DNA of 64,000 nucleotides from Bradyrhizobium sp. JYMT SZCCT0180 (lineage in GTDB: Bacteria > Pseudomonadota > Alphaproteobacteria > Rhizobiales > Xanthobacteraceae). Of this stretch, positions 29,927 to 39,352 are shown in pieces (the stretch's first letter is position 1; the number at the start of each line of letters is the position of its first letter). The position numbers were made by a program, and so were the translations under genes. The notes beneath the pieces were generated by a model that saw only the letters and a program-made list of their open reading frames with translations, did no database searches and was not told the DNA's origin. Location of the stretch: assembly GCF_018130165.1 (NCBI RefSeq), contig NZ_JAFCLZ010000009.1, positions 1 to 64,000 on the forward strand, written 5' to 3'.

Positions 29927-30786
29927 GCGCAAGCGAGGCATCAGGGGATTCCGCCGGCTTCTGCGCCGATCTGGTGCGCACCCATGATTTCGTCCGCTAC
30001 GCATCGACGCTGTTCATGCCGGCGGCCCAGCGCCGCGCGCTGCTCGCGATCTACGCCTTCAATGCCGAGATATCACGGGTGCGCGAGCAGGTCAGCCAGC
30101 CGCTGCCCGGCGAGATGCGGCTGCAATGGTGGACCGACATGCTGGCCGGCGCGGGCCATGGCGGCATCGAAGGCAACCCGGTCGCCGCCGAACTGCTGCA
30201 GGTGATCCGCGACTACCGCCTGCCGGTTGATCCGCTGTCCCGCCTGATCGACGAACACCAGTTCGATCTCTACAACGACCCGATGCCGTCGATGGCGGCA
30301 CTCGAGGGCTATATCAACGACACTTCGTCGGCGCTGTTTTCGCTGGCCGGGCGCATCGCGTCACGCCCCTCGGAAGCGGTCGATCACCTCGCGCGACACG
30401 CCGGTTTCGCCCAGGGCCTGGTGCAGGTGGTCGAGAAGTTGCCGTGGGATGCGGCGCGGCGCCAGCTGTTCGTGCCGCTGCAATTGCTGCAGCAACACGG
30501 CAGCGGCATGGAAGAGGTGTTTTCTGGCAAGCAGACGCCGCAGGCGCGTGCGGCGACCGACCAACTGATCGGCGAGGCGCGGGAGCACCTGAACACCGCC
30601 TTCGAACTGCTCGCCGGCGTGCCACCGGAAGTGAGGCCAGTATTCCTGCCGCTGGCGCTGGTCCGCCGCGACCTGAAGTGGATGTCGCGGGCGGATTCCG
30701 ATCCGTTTCAGCCGCGGCCGCCGTCGCGATTGCGGACGCTCTGGACGCTGTGGCGCGCGTCGCGGACGGCGGAATTCGGCGGCTAG
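29923..30786 (+). CDS. Squalene/phytoene synthase-like protein, NDUFAF6-like
   Basis: 287 residues with the fold signatures of the isoprenoid synthase head-to-head family (RRALLAIYAFNAEISRVRE, LQWWTDML, then AGFAQGLVQVVEKLPWDAARRQLFVP). Both aspartate-rich Mg-diphosphate motifs are absent: the first DxxxD position reads AEISRVRE (48-55) and the second reads VVEKLPWDA. That argues against prenyl transfer and resembles NDUFAF6, the synthase-like complex I assembly factor. ATGA overlap with the Mth938 gene implies coupled translation. The carotenoid/hopanoid alternative is unlikely without those motifs. Confidence 0.82.
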   Translation: MSASEASGDSAGFCADLVRTHDFVRYASTLFMPAAQRRALLAIYAFNAEISRVREQVSQPLPGEMRLQWWTDMLAGAGHGGIEGNPVAAELLQVIRDYRLPVDPLSRLIDEHQFDLYNDPMPSMAALEGYINDTSSALFSLAGRIASRPSEAVDHLARHAGFAQGLVQVVEKLPWDAARRQLFVPLQLLQQHGSGMEEVFSGKQTPQARAATDQLIGEAREHLNTAFELLAGVPPEVRPVFLPLALVRRDLKWMSRADSDPFQPRPPSRLRTLWTLWRASRTAEFGG

Positions 30787-30790
30787 GACG

Positions 30791-30897
30791 GTGTCATCGC
30801 CCGGCTTGACCGGGCGATCCAGTACGCCGCGGCCTCTCAATTTGATTGCTGTCGTCTCTGGAATACTGGATCACCCGCCTTCGCGGGTGATGACACC
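30791..30897. repeat. ~100-bp palindromic repeat (family 1) overlapping a gene end
   Basis: 'GTGTCATCGCCCGGCTTGAC' opens and 'CGCCTTCGCGGGTGATGACAC' closes. Bases 30871-30897 also encode the last eight residues and the stop codon of the kinase-like gene on the minus strand. Confidence 0.8.
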
Positions 30898-32007
30898 GGT
30901 TGGATGAGGCCTCGGCGAATCCATATCGGCTGCTTCAAAATTAAAACGGTCCCGCAAATTCTTGCGGCTCTCCAGGATGTCCTTCAGGAAAGCCCGGTCG
31001 GTGTCGTTCTTCATCATCGGCTCGATCAGGTCGAGCTGGTTCATCGCGACGAGTTGCAGGATCTCGGTGCGCGGTTTGCCGGCGGCATCGCGCGGCAGCG
31101 CGTGCACGACCTGGATATGCTCCGGCGGTTTGACGCCCTTGGCGGAGGCAAGCTCGCTGCGCAACTGCTTTTCCAGCGCAACCTGATCCGCCTCGACGAA
31201 CGCATAGAGCCCGACGCCGGTGCGGCGGTCGGCAAAGGCGACGATGGCCGCCTCGCGCACGTCTGGATTCTTCCGGATCATCTCGATCAGGACAGGCGCG
31301 TCATTGACCAGGCGCCGGCCGCCGCCCTCGCGATCGGTGAAATTGAACAGGCCGCGGGTGATGGCCTGATAGACCTTCTTGCCGGTCATCAGCCAGACGC
31401 TGGCGACGACGGACTTGCGCGCCAGGATCTTGCGCTCCATCGGCGTCAGCGCCGCGGGCGCGTAGCTGCGCTTGTGCTTGAGAAGATGCCGCAGATCCTC
31501 GTAGGCCGCGATGCGAAACAGCCGGCTGCGGGTCTTGAAACAGGCGGCCAGCTGGAAATCGGTGAGATAGGCTTGCCCGTCGCTGCCGCGCAGCCAGTTC
31601 TGCTCCTTGGCAAGATCGTTATGGCAGATGCCGGCGCGATGCAGTTTTCGGAGCGCCAGCTTGGCCGAGCGGAAATAGCCGAGGTCGCCGTGGGGCTTGG
31701 CCATCTGCAGCGCGACGCCATCGATGAAGCCGCGCACCAGCGCCTGCCGGCCGGCCCACAGCAATTTTGGGCCGACATTCAGGTCGCGCGCCAGCGCCAG
31801 CGCGCGGCGCTCGCGGGCGAACAGATGGCGGGCGAGGAGATAGGACCATACCGGCACCTGATCGAGCCGGCGCAACACCGCATCGACCTCGCCGGCGTCG
31901 CTTTTGAAGCGCCCGCGCTCGACGGTCGAGAACACGTCGCGCTTCAACAGAACGCCTTCGGTCCAGCGCGCCGACAGAACCGCGGCGTCATCCTTTGGCA
32001 AAGCCAT
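30871..32007 (-). CDS. Kinase-like protein fused to an AMP-binding-enzyme C-terminal domain
   Basis: 378 residues with two parts. The N-terminal ~220 residues look like a divergent (RIO/Bud32 or lipopolysaccharide-kinase type) protein kinase fold: a catalytic loop CHNDLAKEQN with Asp131 and Asn137, and a metal Asp150 in TDFQLA (DFQ instead of DFG); a clear beta-3 Lys is not seen (AVLRRL at 44-49). Residues ~232-322 match the C-terminal lid of adenylate-forming enzymes (NPDVREAAIVAFADRRTG, then LPRDAAGKPR with Lys311 at the A10 position), yet no AMP-binding N-domain is present. The last eight codons lie in a palindromic repeat. The gene follows trmFO by four bases on the same strand. Function unknown. 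Confidence 0.78.
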   Translation of the reverse strand: MALPKDDAAVLSARWTEGVLLKRDVFSTVERGRFKSDAGEVDAVLRRLDQVPVWSYLLARHLFARERRALALARDLNVGPKLLWAGRQALVRGFIDGVALQMAKPHGDLGYFRSAKLALRKLHRAGICHNDLAKEQNWLRGSDGQAYLTDFQLAACFKTRSRLFRIAAYEDLRHLLKHKRSYAPAALTPMERKILARKSVVASVWLMTGKKVYQAITRGLFNFTDREGGGRRLVNDAPVLIEMIRKNPDVREAAIVAFADRRTGVGLYAFVEADQVALEKQLRSELASAKGVKPPEHIQVVHALPRDAAGKPRTEILQLVAMNQLDLIEPMMKNDTDRAFLKDILESRKNLRDRFNFEAADMDSPRPHPTGVITREGG

Positions 32008-32011
32008 GATC

Positions 32012-33445
32012 TTACGCCGCCGCCGCGACGCGCAAATGATCGGCGATCCAGCGGTCGAGATCGGCCAGCGCCCGCGTGCTCATCGCCTGCTTCTTGGCGA
32101 CCGTCTTCTCGTTGCCGCGCAGCCGCGTCCCGTCGGGTTTCTTGGTCGGCGGGCTGGCCAGCGGCGGGAAAAGGCCGAAATTGATATTCATCGGCTGAAA
32201 CGAGCGCGGACCGGCGTCGACGGTCTCGACGTGACCGCCGGTGATGTGGCCGAGCAGGGATCCCAGTGCTGTCGTTGCCGGCGGCGGCGCCAGCGACTGC
32301 GCGCGCGCATCGGCCGCGGCGTAGAGCCCGGCGATCAATCCGATGCTGGCGGATTCCACATAGCCCTCGCAGCCGGTCATCTGGCCGGCGAAGCGCAGCC
32401 GCGGCTGCGCCCGCAGACGCAATTGGTTGTCCAGCAGCTTTGGCGAGTTCAGGAAGGTGTTGCGATGCAGCCCGCCGAGGCGAGCGAATTCGGCCCCCTC
32501 GAGCCCGGGAATGGTGCGGAACACGCGCTGCTGGGCGCCGTGCTTCAGCTTGGTCTGGAAGCCGACGATGTTGTAGAGCGTGCCGAGCTTGTTGTCCTGG
32601 CGCAGCTGTACGATGGCGTAAGCCTTCACGGTCGGGTTATGCGGATTGGTGAGGCCGACCGGCTTCATGGGTCCGTGGCGCAACGTCTCGTGGCCGCGTT
32701 CCGCCATTACTTCGACCGGCAGGCAGCCGTCGAAATAGGGCGTGTTGGTCTCCCAGTCCTTGAAGTCGACCTTCTCGCCGGCCAACAGATCAGCGACAAA
32801 CGCGTCGTACTGCTCCTTGGTCATCGGGCAGTTGATGTAATCGGCGCCGGTGCCGCCGGGTCCGACCTTGTCGTAGCGCGACTGGAACCAGGCCACCGAC
32901 ATGTCGATGGAATCCTTGTGCACGATCGGTGCGATGGCGTCGAAAAACGCCAGTGCGTTCTCGTCGGTCAGTTCGCGAATAGCGTCCGCCAGCGGCGCCG
33001 AGGTGAGGGGGCCGGTCGCCACGATCACGTTGCCCCAGTCGGCCGGCGGCAGGCCGGCGATTTCCGTGCGGTCGATCTCGATCAAAGGATGCTCGTGCAG
33101 CGCACGGGTGACGGCGGCCGAAAATCCGTCGCGATCAACCGCGAGCGCACCGCCGGCGGGCACCTGGTTGGCGTCGGCCGAACGCATGATCAGCGAGCCC
33201 AGTCGGCGCATTTCGGCGTGCAGCAGGCCCACCGCATTGTTGGCGGCATCGTCGGAGCGGAATGAATTGGAGCAGACGAGTTCGGCAAGCCCTTCGGTCT
33301 GATGGGCCTCCGTCATCCGTACCGGGCGCATCTCGTGCAGGACCACGGGGATGCCGGCATTGGCGATCTGCCAGGCGGCTTCCGAGCCGGCGAGGCCACC
33401 GCCAATCACATGGACGGTGTTAGTTGGATTCTTGGCTGCGGTCAT
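32012..33445 (-). CDS. trmFO: Methylenetetrahydrofolate-tRNA uracil-5 methyltransferase TrmFO
   Basis: A 477-residue FAD enzyme that makes ribothymidine at U54 of tRNA with methylene-THF as carbon donor. The Rossmann motif [16 protein letters not shown] is at the N-terminus, followed by the family blocks [23 protein letters not shown] and the C-terminal [17 protein letters not shown] and [10 protein letters not shown]. The ATG at 33445 is used; a TTG 15 codons earlier lacks support. Likely promoter upstream in the gap to the DUF1127 gene. The kinase-like fusion is the next gene. Confidence 0.95.
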   Translation of the reverse strand: MTAAKNPTNTVHVIGGGLAGSEAAWQIANAGIPVVLHEMRPVRMTEAHQTEGLAELVCSNSFRSDDAANNAVGLLHAEMRRLGSLIMRSADANQVPAGGALAVDRDGFSAAVTRALHEHPLIEIDRTEIAGLPPADWGNVIVATGPLTSAPLADAIRELTDENALAFFDAIAPIVHKDSIDMSVAWFQSRYDKVGPGGTGADYINCPMTKEQYDAFVADLLAGEKVDFKDWETNTPYFDGCLPVEVMAERGHETLRHGPMKPVGLTNPHNPTVKAYAIVQLRQDNKLGTLYNIVGFQTKLKHGAQQRVFRTIPGLEGAEFARLGGLHRNTFLNSPKLLDNQLRLRAQPRLRFAGQMTGCEGYVESASIGLIAGLYAAADARAQSLAPPPATTALGSLLGHITGGHVETVDAGPRSFQPMNINFGLFPPLASPPTKKPDGTRLRGNEKTVAKKQAMSTRALADLDRWIADHLRVAAAA

Positions 33446-33529
33446 GCGCGCAGGGTTAGCGCGTTTTCTCGCCAAGTGCACCTGCGGCAATGGCGTTTTT
33501 AGAACAGTAATCCAGACTCAGATACGACA

Positions 33530-33551
33530 ACGCCCGCAGCGAGGCGGGCGT
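33530..33551 (-). terminator. Intrinsic terminator of the DUF1127 gene
   Basis: ACGCCCGC (33530-33537) and GCGGGCGT (33544-33551) form an eight-pair stem with a six-base loop about 30 bases after the stop of the 50-residue gene on the minus strand. Confidence 0.65.
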
Positions 33552-33580
33552 TATCCGTTCGTCAGGCGGCTGACAAAGGA

Positions 33581-33733
33581 TCAGCTGGTGTAGGTCCCGG
33601 CTGCAACGCGCGGAATGTCCGAACGATCAAGGCCAATATCGGCCAGTTCGCGATCGCTAAGCTGGGACAGTTCGCTGACATTGCGCTGATAGTCCCGGAA
33701 CGCCTGGATCATGCGGATGAGCGAGAGTAACAT
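33581..33733 (-). CDS. DUF1127 micro-protein (50 aa)
   Basis: A 50-residue protein, too short for most gene callers. It has the DUF1127 layout: an amphipathic N-terminus (MLLSLIRMIQAFRDYQRNVSE) and the signature LSQLSDRELADIGLDRSDIPRVA. A GGAGA box precedes the ATG. Some DUF1127 proteins in related bacteria affect phosphate or RNA metabolism; the role of this one is unknown. It has its own terminator, so it is a single-gene unit. A second member lies at 37713. Confidence 0.88.
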   Translation of the reverse strand: MLLSLIRMIQAFRDYQRNVSELSQLSDRELADIGLDRSDIPRVAAGTYTS

Positions 33734-34618
33734 GGTAGTCTCCTTGAAATTACGATTCAGCCCTTGGAGGAAAGCCTCATCGTTGAAATGAATATAGCTG
33801 ATGTTTTGCAGTGCAGAAGTTCCGATGTTGCGTTGCAGCTAAGCGAGAAACGCATGGCTTGGGTAAGGTTTGATTAACCCTTCGGCACCGGTGCTCGATC
33901 GATCGGCGAGAAGGCCGGTTCCGATCTCAATTCATATGAATTATCTGCGTAAAATCATATAGTTGATGAAATTTCGGTGCTCACTATTACATCCTCATAA
34001 AGTGATGCTCCTGCATCAGAAATCAAGGGTTGGTCGACCTGCACAAATTCAGATCGCGTCCCTGCTTCGTATGCGCGATTCGCATGCAGTCCTCGGCTTA
34101 ATAATGAATATGAAATCACTCTATGGTGGTTAGGCGTCCGACTTAGGCGCAAGCGCGCGACTGTGGCACGCGCCACGAGCTGAGGCATTAGCCCAGCAGC
34201 CGGCACCCGCCGACACTGTCCTGCGGCTGGCGACCGCTGATGACTTTTGCAGCTCGTGGTGACGACAGTTATCTTGGTGTGTCGCTAGACGAAGACTGTG
34301 CGAACACCGCTCCCGATTTGAACGCAGCGTCACACCACATGCGTTGATCATCGCTATCGGCGTCGCGCGCACCATGGAGAGATCGAACGCCCGATCTGCG
34401 CGCCGCTGCATCGATCAAGATGCTGCACCGCGTCGTTACGCAGCTGTAATGAATTACGCAGGCGTAATGAAAAGCGTCGTTTCGCATAAGCGCATTGCAT
34501 GCTGCGCTCAGCACCTCGCGCGAAGTTTATTCCTCAATTCTCTGCGACCAGCGAACAATCGTCGCGCAGATTCCGGCAATGACGCTGGTGCTGTCAAAAA
34601 CAGAAAACGGAAAACAAC
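33734..34618. other. 885-bp gap without a gene; AT-richer, with a 14-bp palindrome
   Basis: No frame here shows family resemblance, and the open frames on both strands read as chance. The part from about 33770 to 34130 is visibly AT-richer than its surroundings and holds the perfect palindrome AATTCATATGAATT at 33929-33942. It lies upstream of two genes that point away from each other, so it should contain both promoters; room remains for a small RNA. Confidence 0.6.
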
Positions 34619-34882
34619 ATGCTCAATAAATTAATCGCAGCAGCCGCAATGGCTGCCATTGCCTACGCCATCGCTCCCGCAAACGCCGCCAAGGTGAACG
34701 CCGGCTGCAGCGGTCCCAACCTCGAAAAGACCGAGACCGCCATCGAAGCGATGGCGGACGGCGAGGGCAAGATTGTCGCGCAGAAGGAAATCGCCCTGGC
34801 TCAGGACGCTATGCTGAGCGGCAAGATGGGCGTCTGCGGCGCGCATCTGAGCAAGGCGATGCACATAGGTACGGCGAAGTAG
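34619..34882 (+). CDS. Small exported hypothetical protein
   Basis: 87 residues: a signal sequence (LIAAAAMAAIAYAIAPANA, cleavage after ~23) and a mature part of about 64 residues with two cysteines (AGCSGPNL and MGVCGAHLS) that may form a disulfide. A repeated helix-like pattern (EAMADGEGKIVAQKEIALAQ) is present. No family was recognised. It has a GGAAAAC box ahead of the ATG and stands alone between the large gap and the convergent transglycosylase gene. Confidence 0.7.
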   Translation: MLNKLIAAAAMAAIAYAIAPANAAKVNAGCSGPNLEKTETAIEAMADGEGKIVAQKEIALAQDAMLSGKMGVCGAHLSKAMHIGTAK

Positions 34883-34940
34883 ACGTATCCGGCGGAGGGC
34901 CTGTTGCCTTGGTGCCTGGCCCTCCGATTTTCCCGACCCA

Positions 34941-35756
34941 TTAAGGCGCACGCGCAAGCTGCGTCGCGAAATAACCGATGGTCTTGGAATAGACCTCGCT
35001 CTTATTCCACTGCTGGATCACGGCGAAATTCGCGCTGCCGGGCTCCCAATCCTTGCCGCGCTGCCAGCCATAGCTTGCAAGGTAGTTCGCGGTCGAGGCC
35101 AGCACATCAGGCGCACTGCGCAGCAGGTCGCGGCGGCCGTTGCCGTCGAAATCGACCGCATATTTGATGTAGGACGACGGCATGAACTGGGTCTGTCCGA
35201 TTTCACCGGCCCAGGCGCCGCGCATATCCTGTGGGGCGATATCGCCGCGCTCGACGATGCGGAGCGCGTCCATCAACTCGGCCTTGAACAAATCGGTGCG
35301 CCGGCAGTCATAGGCCAGCGTCGCCAGCGAGCGCAGCGTCGGGAATTTTCCGATGTTGACGCCGTAATCGGTCTCCAGGCCCCAGATCGCCACCAGCACT
35401 TCGCCGGGCACGCCATAGGCCTGTTCGATGCGCCCGAGCACCGACCCATATTGCTTGAGCATGTTGGCGCCGCGCGCGAGCCGGGGCGGGACCATGCGGC
35501 CGGAGAACTCTTCAAAACTCTGGCTGAAAACCTTCTGCGAATGGTCGCGCGCAATGACGGCCTTGTCGAGCGCCACGCCGGTCAGTCCGGCTTGAATGGC
35601 CGACTGCGAAATTCCTTTCGCCGCGGCTTCCTTCCTGAAGTCGTCGAGCCAGCCCTCAAACGTGCCTGTGCCACAGGGGGCTGCAATCGATGGGCTTGCC
35701 GAAGTCAGGAGCAGTGCAGCCAGCGCCAAAGTCCGAACAGAAACGCGAGAGGTCAT
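34941..35756 (-). CDS. Lytic murein transglycosylase, MltB family
   Basis: A 271-residue exported enzyme that cleaves the glycan strand of peptidoglycan to 1,6-anhydro products. A signal peptide (LALAALLLTSASPSIAA) is followed by the SLT_2 domain with the catalytic Glu128 (AIWGLETDYGVN), GEIGQTQFMPSSYIKYAVDFDG and the final YFATQLA. No lipobox, so it is periplasmic rather than a lipoprotein. It lacks the C-terminal peptidoglycan-binding domain seen in some relatives. It supplies muropeptides that NagZ would recycle. Confidence 0.93.
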   Translation of the reverse strand: MTSRVSVRTLALAALLLTSASPSIAAPCGTGTFEGWLDDFRKEAAAKGISQSAIQAGLTGVALDKAVIARDHSQKVFSQSFEEFSGRMVPPRLARGANMLKQYGSVLGRIEQAYGVPGEVLVAIWGLETDYGVNIGKFPTLRSLATLAYDCRRTDLFKAELMDALRIVERGDIAPQDMRGAWAGEIGQTQFMPSSYIKYAVDFDGNGRRDLLRSAPDVLASTANYLASYGWQRGKDWEPGSANFAVIQQWNKSEVYSKTIGYFATQLARAP

Positions 35757-36029
35757 AGTGTCGTTCGCTCCAAAGTCGATTCATGATCGACATTAGTCTC
35801 GAAACCACACCGAATGTTCGGAGCAACAGCGGCCAAAACAAGGCCGCCATTTCGTGGGCGCTGACACAAACGTGTCATCGGTACGGCCGCTCAATTCATA
35901 GGCAATTCTTAATCCGAAGGCCGAGGCCGGGGCTGCCTGGATTGGCCTTGCGCGATGCGTGTATGAATGGACGCCAAACCGCCGGTCGACAGCCGACCGG
36001 CGGCTTGATCTCGCTACTTGCTGCAAGGC

Positions 36030-36959
36030 CTATGCGCCTTCCTTGCGCCGCCAGGGGAACAGATTGGCCGGGAAGTCCGCTGCGGGCTTGCGCTCGCGCG
36101 GCGCGCGGGGCGGAAGCGGCTGCGGATTGAGTTCCGGTTCAATGGTTTCCCGGTAAAGATGCCAGGTCGCGTGGCCAAGCAGTGGAATGACGACGGCAAG
36201 GCCAAGGAAGAACGGCAGCGTTCCTGCAACCAGCAGCACCGCCACGATCAAACCCCAGACCGCCATCGGCACGGGATTTCGCGCGACCGCGCGCAGTGAC
36301 GTCACCATCGCGTCGGCAGCGCCGGCGTGACGATCGAGCATCAACGGGAACGATACGACGCTGATGCAGAGCGCAACGAGGGCGAACAGGAAGCCGACGC
36401 CGCAGCCGACCACGATCAGCCACCAGCCTTGCGGCGTTGTCAGCACCCGCGTCGCGAAATCCTGCATGCCCGTCGCGCCCTCATAGCCGAACGCCGCGAT
36501 GTAGATCGCCTGCGCGGTGGCTACCCAGGTCACAAACAATGCCAGCAGGAGGACGCCGAGCCCGAGCATGGCACCGAACGAGGGTGAGCGCAGCACCTCG
36601 AGCGCATCCCACGCGGACGCCTGTGCGCCAGTCTCACGACGGCGGCTCATCTCATACAGGCCGAGCGCTGCGAAGGGGCCGAGCAGGGCGAAGCCTGCGG
36701 CCAGCGGAAACAACAGCGGCAACACCGAGTAGCCAAGCACCGTGCGCGCCAGCACCAGTCCGAGCACGGGATAGATCACGCACAGGATAACGGCGTGACT
36801 TGGAACGGACTTGAAATCCTCCCAGCCGAGCTGCAAGGCCCGGTGCAAATCGGAAAGGCCGATGGTTCGGATCACTGGCGCGTTCGCGGTCTCCTGTCCG
36901 CTCTGCGTCAGTGATGTGACATTGCCTTGATATGAGGTGTCTTGAATTGGAATCGCCAT
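36030..36959 (-). CDS. DUF2189 integral membrane protein
   Basis: 309 residues with about six hydrophobic segments (from AVILCVIYPVLGLVLARTV to GLIVAVLLVAGTLPFFLGLAVV) and a soluble C-terminal tail rich in Pro/Arg. The block IGLSDLHRALQLGWEDFKSVPSH ahead of TM1 and the FPLMLDRHAGAADAM loop are typical of DUF2189. Function unknown. The ATG at 36959 is used; a longer frame adds 22 residues. The gene stands alone, with a 296-base gap to the next gene. Confidence 0.82.
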   Translation of the reverse strand: MAIPIQDTSYQGNVTSLTQSGQETANAPVIRTIGLSDLHRALQLGWEDFKSVPSHAVILCVIYPVLGLVLARTVLGYSVLPLLFPLAAGFALLGPFAALGLYEMSRRRETGAQASAWDALEVLRSPSFGAMLGLGVLLLALFVTWVATAQAIYIAAFGYEGATGMQDFATRVLTTPQGWWLIVVGCGVGFLFALVALCISVVSFPLMLDRHAGAADAMVTSLRAVARNPVPMAVWGLIVAVLLVAGTLPFFLGLAVVIPLLGHATWHLYRETIEPELNPQPLPPRAPRERKPAADFPANLFPWRRKEGA

Positions 36960-37255
36960 GGTCGTCGTCTCCCTCTGGCGGCCGCATCCTGCGCTCGCTG
37001 GAGGGCGCAAACGTGCCGTTTCCAAACATGATCACGATCAGGCCAGACGCGAAGACAGGGAAGAACAACTGGCCATGTCGCGAACTGAGTCACCAGCGTA
37101 CTCCCAAACCGGGACAATAGCACTCACGCTTCGGTGAATGTTTCATTGGCAAGCCACAATTCGCTGGCTAAACTACAAGGCGAGCCCGGCCTGGTACTGC
37201 CGGTCAAACAGTGCCATTAGCGACATACCTATTCAAATTCCACTGGGAGCCAACG

Positions 37256-37633
37256 ATGAGCATTTTCGGAAAAATCATGGGCGCGATCTTCGGCACTAAG
37301 GCAGACGCGGCGCCAGCTTCCGGCGGAGCTGCTGCAGGCGGAGCTGCCGCCGGCGGATCCGCAGCACCTGCGGCAACGATCGATGTTGCTCCGATCCTGG
37401 ACAAGGCCGTGGCCGACAAGGGCGAGAAGCTGGCGTGGCGCACCTCGATCGTCGATCTGATGAAGGCGCTCGACATCGATTCGAGCTTCACGGCGCGCAA
37501 GGAGCTCGCCAAGGAACTCGGATATACCGGCGACAGCAACGATTCGGCGAGCATGAACATCTGGCTGCACAAGCAGGTGATGACCAAGTTGGCCGCAAAT
37601 GGCGGCAAGCTGCCGCCGGAGATCAAGCACTGA
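37256..37633 (+). CDS. DUF3597 family protein
   Basis: 125 residues beginning MSIFGKIMGAIFGTKADA, then a Gly/Ala/Ser-rich linker (~20-42), and a conserved C-terminal domain (WRTSIVDLMKALDID, ARKELAKELGYTG, MNIWLHKQVMTKLAANGG). This matches DUF3597, found alone or joined to LysM domains in proteobacteria; here it is the short form with no LysM. A GGGAG box precedes the ATG. It shares a bidirectional terminator with the convergent DUF1127 gene. Confidence 0.85.
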   Translation: MSIFGKIMGAIFGTKADAAPASGGAAAGGAAAGGSAAPAATIDVAPILDKAVADKGEKLAWRTSIVDLMKALDIDSSFTARKELAKELGYTGDSNDSASMNIWLHKQVMTKLAANGGKLPPEIKH

Positions 37634-37658
37634 CGCTTTCGCTCTGATCAATAGACAA

Positions 37659-37689
37659 AAGGCCCGCGGTGACGCGGGCCTTCTTGTTT
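37659..37689. terminator. Bidirectional intrinsic terminator
   Basis: AAGGCCCGCG (37659-37668) and CGCGGGCCTT (37673-37682) form a ten-pair stem with a four-base loop; a T-rich run follows on both strands (CTTGTTT on plus, TTGTCTATT on minus). It lies between the convergent DUF3597 and DUF1127 genes. Confidence 0.85.
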
Positions 37690-37712
37690 GGAATGCGCGA
37701 CAGAGCGATCGT

Positions 37713-37877
37713 TCAGGGATACGGCCGGCGCCCGGTGTAGCGCGGGGCGGAGTTAGCAAGATCGGCGCGGCTGATGCCGATGTCGCGGAGCATACGATCG
37801 TCAAGCTGGCTCATGCTCGCGAGTTCGGATCGGTAGCGGGCGTATCGCCTGATGGCGGCAATCAGAGAGATCAACAT
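37713..37877 (-). CDS. DUF1127 micro-protein (54 aa)
   Basis: 54 residues with the same plan as the 33581 gene: a hydrophobic, basic N-terminus (MLISLIAAIRRYARYRSEL), the signature MSQLDDRMLRDIGISRADL and a basic C-terminus (TGRRPYP). The two are diverged paralogues (about one third identical by eye). It ends just before the bidirectional terminator. Function unknown. Confidence 0.88.
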   Translation of the reverse strand: MLISLIAAIRRYARYRSELASMSQLDDRMLRDIGISRADLANSAPRYTGRRPYP

Positions 37878-38048
37878 GGTCTTTTCCTATTCAGGATGTG
37901 AGAGGCACCGTTGCGGTGCTGATGGCCGTTGGTCGCAAGCTGCGGCGGCGCGGTTCACTGCGATGCAGCAAAGCGCAGGTGCCATGCAATTTGTGCGGAA
38001 ACGCTGTAGAGACAGCCTGAACGAGAAACGCGAACCAAGGAGATCATC

Positions 38049-38837
<789 letters not shown>

Positions 38838-38838
38838 G

Positions 38839-38984
38839 TCGTCGTCCCGGCGAAGGCCGGGACCCATACGCCGCGGCCTATCGGTGAGAATGCTGGCGTT
38901 AGCGACCTTCCGCCAAACGAGCATCACGCGGTATGGGTCCCCCGATGCGCAATTGCGCATCTGAGCTCAAGGCCGGACGACGAG
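38839..38984. repeat. Palindromic repeat (family 1 relative)
   Basis: 'TCGTCGTCCCGGCGAAGGCC' opens and 'GGCCGGACGACGA' closes. The inner pair GACCCATACGCCGCGG / GCGGTATGGGTCC resembles family 1. A palindromic insert GATGCGCAATTGCGCATC (38944-38961) is lodged in the 3' arm. Confidence 0.72.
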
Positions 38985-38987
38985 AGG

Positions 38988-39257
38988 TTAGGCCGTCAAG
39001 TCAGCGAACTGCGGATTCTTCTGCAGATAGTCGACGACAAAACCGCAGCCGGCGACCACCTTGTGGCCGTCGGCGCGGATCAATTCCAGCGCGCCCTTGA
39101 CCAGTTCGGAGGCAATGCCGCGGCCGCGCAGCGCCCTTGGCGTTTCGGTATGGGTGATGATGACAGCCGACGGGGTCAGCCGATAATTCGCAAACGCCAC
39201 CGCGCCCTCGACGTCGAGTTCGAAGCGGTTTTGGGCCTTGTTGTCGCGGACGGTCAT
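38988..39257 (-). CDS. GNAT-like small N-acetyltransferase
   Basis: 89 residues of the short Gcn5-related type (YjdJ-like), keeping the acetyl-CoA loop LRGRGIASELVKGALELI and VVAGCGFVVDYLQKNPQF. The ATG at 39257 starts MTVRDNKAQNRFELDVEG. The substrate is unknown. It is divergent from the TPR protein gene. Confidence 0.85.
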   Translation of the reverse strand: MTVRDNKAQNRFELDVEGAVAFANYRLTPSAVIITHTETPRALRGRGIASELVKGALELIRADGHKVVAGCGFVVDYLQKNPQFADLTA

Positions 39258-39352
39258 GCGAGAGGTTCCATGCAATTCACAGCATTTTAGGCATGTGAAC
39301 CCGGTGATGCAAACGAGCGACCAACGGGAAAATCGCTTGCCGGGGTGACAAC

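Noticed and set aside
29923..30786. Carotenoid or hopanoid synthase (HpnC/HpnD/CrtB)
   Set aside because: Both aspartate-rich metal motifs are missing and the context is secDF, so the NDUFAF6-like reading is preferred.
34130..34514. Minus-strand frames of 81-93 codons in the large gap
   Set aside because: No ribosome binding site, signal peptide or family pattern; the codon choice does not resemble neighbouring genes.
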